The notes under the pieces were generated by a model, which made no database searches, was not told the origin of the DNA, and saw only the letters and a list, made by a program, of their open reading frames with translations. A stretch of DNA of 64,000 nucleotides from Streptomyces sp. Root1304 (GTDB lineage: Bacteria > Actinomycetota > Actinomycetes > Streptomycetales > Streptomycetaceae), in assembly GCF_001426405.1 (NCBI RefSeq), contig NZ_LMEP01000028.1, positions 89,300 through 153,299 on the forward strand, in the 5' to 3' direction. A program made the translations under genes and the position numbers. Shown here one piece after another: positions 57,771-64,000 of the stretch (position 1 is the stretch's first letter; every line of letters begins with the position of its first letter).

Positions 57771-58775
57771 ATGCTCGCAATCGAGGCGGACGCGCTGCGC
57801 CGCACCTACACCAGCAGGACCGGGTGGCCGAAGTCCCGGCGGACCGAGACCGAGGCCGTGCGCGGGGTCACCTTCGAGGTGGCGCCGGGCGAACTCTTCG
57901 GCCTCCTCGGCCCCAACGGCGCCGGGAAGACCACCACGATCAAGATGCTCAACACCCTGCTCCTGCCGACCTCCGGCACGGCCCGGGTGTTCGGCCACGA
58001 CGTGGCCCGCGACCCCGTCGCCGTGCGCCGCCGCATCGGGTACGTCTTCGGCGGCGACCGCGGCCTGTACGACCGGCTGTCCGCGCTCGACAACCTCCGC
58101 TACTTCGCCGAGCTGTACGGCGTCAGCCCCCGCCGGCAGAAGAAGCGCATCGCCGAACTGCTCGACCTGGTCGGCCTCCTGGGCCGTGAGAAGGAGCGGG
58201 TCGAGGGCTACTCGCGCGGCATGCGGCAGCGCCTCCACATCGCCCGCGGACTCCTCCACCACCCCGACGTCCTCTTCCTCGACGAGCCGTCCATCGGTGT
58301 CGACCCCGTCGCCGCCCGCGACCTGCGCCGCACCGTCTCCGACCTCACCGCGGCCGGCACGACCGTCCTGCTGACCACCCACTACATGGCCGAGGCCGAC
58401 GAACTCTGCGACCGGATCGCCGTCATCGCCGGCGGCCGCATCCGCGCCCTCGGCACCCCCGACAGCCTCAAGTCCCGCGTCGGGGAACGGGACGTGCTGG
58501 AGATCGAGGCGTACGGCGTCGACGAGGAACGGCTCGACCGCGTACAGCGGGTGCCGGGCGTCCGGGGCGTGTCCGCCGAGGACCGGGGCGCGCTGCAGAC
58601 CGTGACGGTGCAGACCGGCCGGGGGGCCGGAGAGCTGCACGGACCGGTCCTCGCGGCGCTCGACGGCGTCCGGATCGGCCGGATCACGAGCCGCGAACCG
58701 TCCCTGGAGGACGCCTACATCGCGATCGTGGAGGAGGCGGCCGGCGGGGCCGCCGCCGAGGCGGTGCCGGTATGA
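57771..58775 (+). CDS. ABC exporter ATP-binding protein
   Basis: 334 residues from ATG 57771. Walker A GPNGAGKTT, the signature YSRGMRQRLHIARGLL, Walker B VLFLDEPSIGVD and the switch His in TTHYMAEAD are intact. The layout is that of the drug/daunorubicin-type (DrrA-like) ATPases. TACCGT ends 7 bp before the ATG and no ribosome site is seen, so the message is probably leaderless. Overlaps the first permease gene. Confidence 0.92.
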   Translation: MLAIEADALRRTYTSRTGWPKSRRTETEAVRGVTFEVAPGELFGLLGPNGAGKTTTIKMLNTLLLPTSGTARVFGHDVARDPVAVRRRIGYVFGGDRGLYDRLSALDNLRYFAELYGVSPRRQKKRIAELLDLVGLLGREKERVEGYSRGMRQRLHIARGLLHHPDVLFLDEPSIGVDPVAARDLRRTVSDLTAAGTTVLLTTHYMAEADELCDRIAVIAGGRIRALGTPDSLKSRVGERDVLEIEAYGVDEERLDRVQRVPGVRGVSAEDRGALQTVTVQTGRGAGELHGPVLAALDGVRIGRITSREPSLEDAYIAIVEEAAGGAAAEAVPV

Positions 58776-59584
58776 GCACGCGTACCCCGCACGCCTCCCG
58801 CACCGCCCTCCTCCGGCGTGTCCCGCGGCTCGTCCTCGTCGGGGTGCGCACCCATGTCTCGTACATGTCGCGCTCCCCGATCGAGATCACCTTCGCCGTC
58901 CTCGTCCCGCTCGTCTACGCGACCCTCGCCGTCTACCTGTTCCGCGCCGCCGGGGACCCCGACCGGCTCCTCACCGCCTCCGTCGGCGCCGGACTCATGG
59001 GCATCTGGGGCTCCGTGCTCTTCGGTTCGGGCGGCGCGGTGCAGAACCAGCGCTGGCTCGGCACCCTGGAGTCCCTGGTCGTCGCGCCGACACCGCTCGC
59101 GCTCGTGCTGCTCCCGATCACCCTCGCGACCGCCGTCATCGGCACGTACGCGATGGGCGCCACGCTCCTGTGGGGCGTCCTGCTCTTCGGCGTACCGCTG
59201 GACTTCGCGCACCCGCTGCTCTTCCTCGCCGCCGTCCCGGTCTGCGTCCTCGCGCTCGGCATGACGGGGCTGCTGCTCGCCGCCACCTTCGTCCTGCTGC
59301 GCAACGCCAACGCGCTGGCCAACCCGCTCGACACCCCCGTCTGGCTGCTGTCCGGCCTGCTCGTGCCCGTGACCGTGCTGCCCGCCTGGACCCACCCGGT
59401 CTCCTGGGCGCTGCCGACGACCTGGGGTGCGCGGGCCGTGCACGCGGCGACCTCCGGCGGGGACGTGGTCACCCCCGTGCTCACCGCCCTCGCGCTCGGG
59501 GCCGGATACGCCCTGGCCGCCGTCCTCGTCCTCGGGCGGGTGGAGCGCCGGGCGCGCGCCGCCGCGACCCTCGCCCTCACCTGA
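58772..59584 (+). CDS. ABC-2 type permease, first subunit
   Basis: 270 residues from ATG 58772, overlapping the ATPase stop (ATGA). About six membrane helices; the SPIEITFAVLVPLVYATLAVYL start and the WLLSGLLVPVTVLPAW segment match ABC-2 export permeases. Works with the next permease and the ATPase. Confidence 0.88.
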   Translation: MSTRTPHASRTALLRRVPRLVLVGVRTHVSYMSRSPIEITFAVLVPLVYATLAVYLFRAAGDPDRLLTASVGAGLMGIWGSVLFGSGGAVQNQRWLGTLESLVVAPTPLALVLLPITLATAVIGTYAMGATLLWGVLLFGVPLDFAHPLLFLAAVPVCVLALGMTGLLLAATFVLLRNANALANPLDTPVWLLSGLLVPVTVLPAWTHPVSWALPTTWGARAVHAATSGGDVVTPVLTALALGAGYALAAVLVLGRVERRARAAATLALT

Positions 59585-59597
59585 AAGGCCGGCGAAG

Positions 59598-60404
59598 ATG
59601 TTCCGTTTCCATGGCTTCCGTTTCCTCGGTACCGCCCGGCTCCTCGTCGTCGGCGGGGCGATCTCCTACCGGGCGCTGTTCAACTGGACCACCCCGCCGA
59701 TGTTCATCGGAACGCTGCTGGTCGGGCCGCTTCTCCAGGTTTTCTTCTTCGTCTACCTGGGCAGGGAACTGGGTGTCGCCGACGACCGCTTCCACCTCGT
59801 CGGAAACGCCGTGCTCGCGGCTTCCGCCTCCTGCGTGTACGGCGGCACGATGGCCGTCGCCAACGAGCGCCGGTACGGCACGCTCGGCGCCGTCCTGCTC
59901 TCGCCCCGGCACCGGGTCCCGCTCTGGCTCGGCCGCGCCCTCCCGTACGTCCTCAACGGGGTGGTCGTCAGCGCCTTCGTGCTCACCGCCGCCTCGCTCG
60001 TCCTCGGGCTGCCCGTGCCCGCCGGGGCGCTGCCCGGTCTCGGCCTGGTGCTGCTCGCCGCGGCCGGTGCCTGTTCGGCGTTCGGGCTGGCCCTCGGCGC
60101 GCTCGGGCTGCGCTTCCGGGACGTGTTCCTGGTGTCGAACGTGGCGAGTTCGGTGCTGCTCCTGCTGACCGGTGCCGCCGTCCCCCGGGAGAGCCTGCCG
60201 GAGTGGATGCGGGTCGCCGGAGAGCTGCTGCCGCTGACGCATGCGGCGGACGCGGCGCGCGGGCTGACCGCCGGCACCGGCCTCGACGCGTCCCTGTTCG
60301 GGGCCGAGCTCGCGGTCGGCGCCGGATGGGGGCTGCTCGCCGTCGTCCTGCTCGCGGTCTTCGAGCGGGGCAGCCGCCGCCGGGCCACCCTCGACACGAT
60401 GTGA
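59598..60404 (+). CDS. ABC-2 type permease, second subunit
   Basis: 268 residues from ATG 59598. About six membrane helices with RRYGTLGAVLLSPRHRVPLWLGR, the cytosolic coupling segment common in ABC-2 permeases. Two different permeases and one ATPase suggest a heterodimeric channel. The exported compound is unknown. Confidence 0.87.
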   Translation: MFRFHGFRFLGTARLLVVGGAISYRALFNWTTPPMFIGTLLVGPLLQVFFFVYLGRELGVADDRFHLVGNAVLAASASCVYGGTMAVANERRYGTLGAVLLSPRHRVPLWLGRALPYVLNGVVVSAFVLTAASLVLGLPVPAGALPGLGLVLLAAAGACSAFGLALGALGLRFRDVFLVSNVASSVLLLLTGAAVPRESLPEWMRVAGELLPLTHAADAARGLTAGTGLDASLFGAELAVGAGWGLLAVVLLAVFERGSRRRATLDTM

Positions 60405-60641
60405 CGGAGGAGACGGGGAACACGATGTGACGAGGGAAACGGAGGAAGGAGAGCGAGGAAGGAGGGCGAGGAGGGGACGGAGAAGCGGAGTGACGGACGC
60501 GCGGACCACTACCGGCCATCTTCGTGAAACCGTACGGGCCGCTCCACGCCGTTCACCCGGAGTTCGCACCCCTGACGCCCGGGGGTGTCAGCCTCGGCCC
60601 CGGGAGACGAACACCGCACGGTGACGGAACGGGGTACGGGC

Positions 60642-60839
60642 ATGGAGAGCGGGCCGGCGATCTTCGCGGGGGCGGCGTTCACGCTGTTCGGAGGCGCGCT
60701 TCTGCTGTGGACCACCGTGCGGACACTGCACCGTGAGCCCGTGGCGCACGGGGTCGCCCCGGGTGTCGCGGTCGCGCTGAGCGGTCTGTCCGGGGCCGTC
60801 TTCCTCCTCATCGGCGTCTGGTGCTTCGGCCGGCTCTGA
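60642..60839 (+). CDS. Small two-helix membrane protein
   Basis: 65 residues from ATG 60642 (GGGGT 8 bp upstream); in-frame GTGs at 60585 and 60621 are alternatives. Two hydrophobic helices (GPAIFAGAAFTLFGGALLLW and GVAVALSGLSGAVFLLIGVW). No family recognised. It lies between the ABC operon and topA. Confidence 0.65.
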   Translation: MESGPAIFAGAAFTLFGGALLLWTTVRTLHREPVAHGVAPGVAVALSGLSGAVFLLIGVWCFGRL

Positions 60840-60964
60840 GCCTCCTCCCCGCGCCCTCCGCGCTCTCTTCCGGAGCCCGCGCGATCTCCCTCCGGCGCCC
60901 CGCGCGCGGACGGCCCGCCCCGCCCGACCGGGAGTCCGGGCGGCAGGAATGCCAGGACTCGGGT

Positions 60965-61023
60965 TACCGTTCGAGTGGCCGTTGCGGGCTTTCGCCGTTT
61001 GACACGGGGGCGGGTTGTACCGT
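60965..61023 (+). promoter_or_regulatory. Possible topA promoter elements
   Basis: A perfect -35 hexamer TTGACA lies at 60999-61004 and TACCGT at 61018-61023; a second TACCGT is at 60965-60970. The 13-bp gap between TTGACA and the nearer TACCGT is too short for standard sigma-70 spacing, so the boxes may belong to different start sites. Confidence 0.35.
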
Positions 61024-61121
61024 CACACTCCGCAGCGACGGGAGCGTCACCGTCCGTGCCGCTGCCGTGCGTGCCAGCGCCGTACGTGCCAGAGAGTGTC
61101 GATCCGGAGAGAAGAGCGAAG

Positions 61122-63956
61122 TTGTCCCCGACCAGCGAAGCCGCACACGGCGGCCGCCGACTCGTCATCGTCGAGTCGCCTGCCAAGGCGAAGACGATCA
61201 AGGGCTACCTCGGCCCCGGCTACGTCGTCGAGGCGAGCGTCGGACACATCCGCGACCTCCCCAGCGGCGCCGCCGAGGTGCCCGAGAAGTACACCGGTGA
61301 GGTGCGCCGCCTCGGCGTCGACGTCGAACACGACTTCCAGCCCATCTATGTCGTCAACGCCGACAAGAAGGCGCAGGTCAGGAAGCTCAAGGAGCTTCTT
61401 GCCGAGTCCGACGAACTCTTCCTCGCCACCGATGAGGACCGCGAGGGCGAAGCCATCGCGTGGCACCTCCAGGAAGTCCTGAAGCCCAAGGTCCCGGTCC
61501 ACCGGATGGTCTTCCACGAGATCACCAAGGACGCGATCCGCGAGGCCGTCGCCAACCCGCGCGAGCTGAACCAGCGCATGGTCGACGCCCAGGAGACCCG
61601 CCGCATCCTCGACCGGCTGTACGGCTACGAGGTCTCGCCGGTCCTGTGGAAGAAGGTCATGCCGCGGCTGTCCGCCGGCCGCGTGCAGTCCGTCGCCACC
61701 CGGCTCGTCGTCGAGCGGGAGCGCGAGCGCATCGCCTTCCGTTCCGCCGAGTACTGGGACCTCACCGGCACCTTCGGCACCGGCCGTACCGGTGACGCCT
61801 CCGACCCGTCCCAGCTGGTCGCGCGGCTCGCCGCCGTCGACGGCAAGCGCGTCGCGCAGGGCCGTGACTTCGGCGCCGACGGGCGGCTGAAGAGCGAGAG
61901 CGTGCTCCACCTGGACGAGGCGAACGCCCGGGCGCTGGCCGCCGGGCTCGCCGACACCGCCTTCTCGGTGCGTTCGGTCGAGTCGAAGCCGTACCGCCGC
62001 TCGCCGTACGCCCCCTTCCGGACCACCACCCTCCAGCAGGAGGCGAGCCGCAAGCTGGGCTTCGGTGCGAAGGCGACCATGCAGGTGGCGCAGAAGCTGT
62101 ACGAGAACGGCTTCATCACCTACATGCGTACGGACTCCACGATCCTGTCCGACACCGCCGTCTCGGCGGCGCGGGCGCAGGTCACCCAGCTGTACGGCGC
62201 CGACTACCTGCCGGAGAAGCCGCGCGTCTACGCGGGCAAGGTCAAGAACGCGCAGGAGGCGCACGAGGCGATTCGCCCTTCGGGTGATCGTTTCCGCACC
62301 CCCGCGGAGACCGGCCTGACCGGCGACCAGTTCCGCCTGTACGAGCTGATCTGGAAGCGGACCGTCGCCTCCCAGATGAAGGACGCGACCGGAAACTCGG
62401 TCACCGTGAAGATCGGCGGCCGGGCCGCCGACGGCCGCGACGCCGAGTTCAGCGCCTCCGGCAAGACGATCACCTTCCACGGCTTCATGAAGGCGTACGT
62501 CGAAGGCGCCGACGACCCGAACGCGGAGCTCGACGACCGCGAGAAGCGCCTCCCGCAGGTCGCCGAGGGCGACGCGCTGACCGCCGACGAGATCACCGCG
62601 GACGGCCACTCGACCAAGCCGCCGGCCCGCTACACCGAGGCCTCGCTGGTCAAGGAGCTGGAAGAGCGCGAGATCGGCCGCCCGTCGACGTACGCGTCGA
62701 TCATCGGCACGATCCTCGACCGCGGCTACGTCTTCAAGAAGGGCACGGCGCTCGTCCCGTCCTTCCTGAGCTTCGCCGTCGTCAACCTCCTGGAGAAGCA
62801 CTTCGGGCGGCTCGTCGACTACGACTTCACCGCCCGCATGGAGGACGACCTCGACCGCATCGCACGCGGCGAGGCCCAGTCCGTGCCGTGGCTGAAGCGC
62901 TTCTACTTCGGTGAGGGCGAGGGTTCCGGCGCGGGTGGCGCGGCCGACGCCGGGAACGGCGACGGCGACCACCTCGGCGGCCTCAAGGAGCTCGTCACCG
63001 ACCTCGGCGCGATCGACGCCCGCGAGATCTCCTCCTTCCCCGTCGGCAACGGCATCGTGCTCCGCGTCGGCCGCTACGGCCCCTACGTCGAGCGCGGCGA
63101 GAAGGAGGCCGAGGGCCACCAGCGCGCCGACGTCCCCGAGGAGATGGCGCCCGACGAGCTGACCGTCGAGCTCGCGGAGGAGCTGCTCGCCAAGCCGAGC
63201 GGTGACTTCGAGCTGGGCGCCGACCCGGTCAGCGGCCACCAGATCGTCGCGAAGGACGGCCGCTACGGCCCGTACGTCACCGAGATCCTGCCCGAGGGCA
63301 CCCCGAAGACCGGCAAGAACGCGGTGAAGCCGCGCACGGCCTCCCTCTTCAAGTCGATGACCCTCGACACCGTCACCCTGGACGACGCGCTCCGGCTGAT
63401 GTCGCTGCCCCGGGTCGTCGGCGCGGACGCCGAGGGCGTCGAGATCACCGCCCAGAACGGCCGCTACGGCCCGTACCTGAAGAAGGGCACGGACTCGCGG
63501 TCGCTGACCGAGGAGGAGCAGCTCTTCACGATCACGCTGGAGGAGGCGCTCGCGATCTACGCGCAGCCCAAGCAGCGTGGCCGGGCGGCCGCCAAGCCGC
63601 CGCTGAAGGAACTGGGCACCGACCCCGTCAGCGAGAAGCCCGTGGTCGTCAAGGACGGCCGCTTCGGCCCGTACGTGACGGACGGCGAGACCAACGCCAC
63701 CCTGCGGACCGGCGACAGCGTGGAGGACATCACGCCGGAGCGCGGTTACGAGCTGCTCGCGGAGAAGCGCGCCAAGGGACCGGCGAAGAAGACCGCCAAG
63801 AAGGCCCCGGCGAAGAAGGCCACGACGGCGAAGAAGACGGCCACGAAGACGGCGGCGAAGAAGACCACCACCGCCAAGAAGACGGCCGCGAAGAAGACGA
63901 CGACGGCGAAGAAGACGACCGCCGCGAAGAAGACGGCGGCGGCGAAGCCGGAGTAG
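61122..63956 (+). CDS. topA: DNA topoisomerase I
   Basis: 944 residues from TTG 61122, preceded by GGAGAG. The Toprim domain has VIVESPAKAKTIKGYLG and ATDEDREGEAIAWHL; the active-site Tyr is Tyr334 in ITYMRTDST. Four C-terminal repeats (GRYGPYVERG, GRYGPYVTE, GRYGPYLKKG, GRFGPYVTDG) follow the core. The last 65 residues are Lys/Ala/Thr repeats (KKTAAKKTTTAKK), the lysine-rich tail known to aid processivity in Streptomyces TopA. It relaxes negative supercoils. Confidence 0.97.
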   Translation: MSPTSEAAHGGRRLVIVESPAKAKTIKGYLGPGYVVEASVGHIRDLPSGAAEVPEKYTGEVRRLGVDVEHDFQPIYVVNADKKAQVRKLKELLAESDELFLATDEDREGEAIAWHLQEVLKPKVPVHRMVFHEITKDAIREAVANPRELNQRMVDAQETRRILDRLYGYEVSPVLWKKVMPRLSAGRVQSVATRLVVERERERIAFRSAEYWDLTGTFGTGRTGDASDPSQLVARLAAVDGKRVAQGRDFGADGRLKSESVLHLDEANARALAAGLADTAFSVRSVESKPYRRSPYAPFRTTTLQQEASRKLGFGAKATMQVAQKLYENGFITYMRTDSTILSDTAVSAARAQVTQLYGADYLPEKPRVYAGKVKNAQEAHEAIRPSGDRFRTPAETGLTGDQFRLYELIWKRTVASQMKDATGNSVTVKIGGRAADGRDAEFSASGKTITFHGFMKAYVEGADDPNAELDDREKRLPQVAEGDALTADEITADGHSTKPPARYTEASLVKELEEREIGRPSTYASIIGTILDRGYVFKKGTALVPSFLSFAVVNLLEKHFGRLVDYDFTARMEDDLDRIARGEAQSVPWLKRFYFGEGEGSGAGGAADAGNGDGDHLGGLKELVTDLGAIDAREISSFPVGNGIVLRVGRYGPYVERGEKEAEGHQRADVPEEMAPDELTVELAEELLAKPSGDFELGADPVSGHQIVAKDGRYGPYVTEILPEGTPKTGKNAVKPRTASLFKSMTLDTVTLDDALRLMSLPRVVGADAEGVEITAQNGRYGPYLKKGTDSRSLTEEEQLFTITLEEALAIYAQPKQRGRAAAKPPLKELGTDPVSEKPVVVKDGRFGPYVTDGETNATLRTGDSVEDITPERGYELLAEKRAKGPAKKTAKKAPAKKATTAKKTATKTAAKKTTTAKKTAAKKTTTAKKTTAAKKTAAAKPE

Positions 63957-64000
63957 TCCCGCCGAGCACGGGAAAGGCGGGGGTGGAGGCGGGTGCCTCC

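Noticed and set aside
60427..60624. A 65-residue Arg/Glu/Thr-rich frame after the second ABC permease
   Set aside because: Low-complexity repeated GAGGAAGG sequence, no ribosome site at proper distance and no resemblance to a family.

Overview
The window is one very GC-rich stretch of actinobacterial chromosome, almost certainly from a Streptomyces. The evidence is near-total G/C at third codon positions, many GTG/TTG starts, several genes that look leaderless, and a set of developmental genes in the conserved Streptomyces order: bldG with its anti-sigma partner, wblA next to two ArsA-like ATPases, Crp next to endonuclease III, and topA. No insertion sequence, integrase, phage block, rRNA operon or CRISPR array was seen. 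One tRNA-Pro(CGG) is present.

Layout. 1-8.5 kb: the 5' part of a PucR-type regulator diverges from a two-gene unit, a flotillin-like SPFH protein and a 1,646-residue AAA+ ATPase of the 'DNA repair ATPase' type. 8.5-13.8 kb: an ion-transport island with two cysteine-free ArsR regulators that share an operator-like inverted repeat, a SulP transporter, a lone STAS protein, two tiny genes, and a divergent DUF1326/DUF2182 pair. 13.9-19 kb: tRNA-Pro, a Pr6Pr membrane protein, a metallophosphoesterase, a YqeY-like protein, a class A penicillin-binding protein and wblA. 19.3-30.9 kb: two ArsA-like ATPases, DUF4177, RidA, NUDIX, a beta-lactamase-fold hydrolase, a second SPFH protein, crp, nth, a CoA-type NUDIX enzyme, a MarP-like membrane serine protease and an epoxide-hydrolase-like enzyme. 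30.9-42.4 kb: a YqjE-type holin-like protein, nhaA, acs, a SulP-STAS-carbonic anhydrase fusion, a deacetylase-like lipoprotein, a CooC-like ATPase, a Fic-fold protein with a broken catalytic motif, and a HAD-IB phosphatase with a membrane tail.

42.4-48.2 kb is a compact Tad-type pilus operon (Ssd/CpaE-like, TadA, TadB, TadC, a DUF4244 pilin and two TadE-like proteins) whose last gene runs antisense into an MrfA-like helicase. 48-54.9 kb: helicase, bldG with its anti-sigma factor, a proton-pumping pyrophosphatase and a lipoprotein. 55-60.4 kb: a methyltransferase coupled to an ArsR-type regulator, then an ABC exporter of one ATPase and two permeases preceded by a perfect 9-bp inverted repeat. 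The window ends with a small membrane protein and topA.

Most genes are ordinary Streptomyces core genes. The less explained parts are the flotillin/ATPase pair with its structured leader, the shared AATTGC-N8-GCAATT element of the two ArsR genes, the Fic-like protein that has lost its catalytic residues, the hairpins and repeats in front of the pilus operon, and the collagen-like pilus-protein tail overlapping the helicase gene. All family assignments come from reading motifs by eye; no database search was run.
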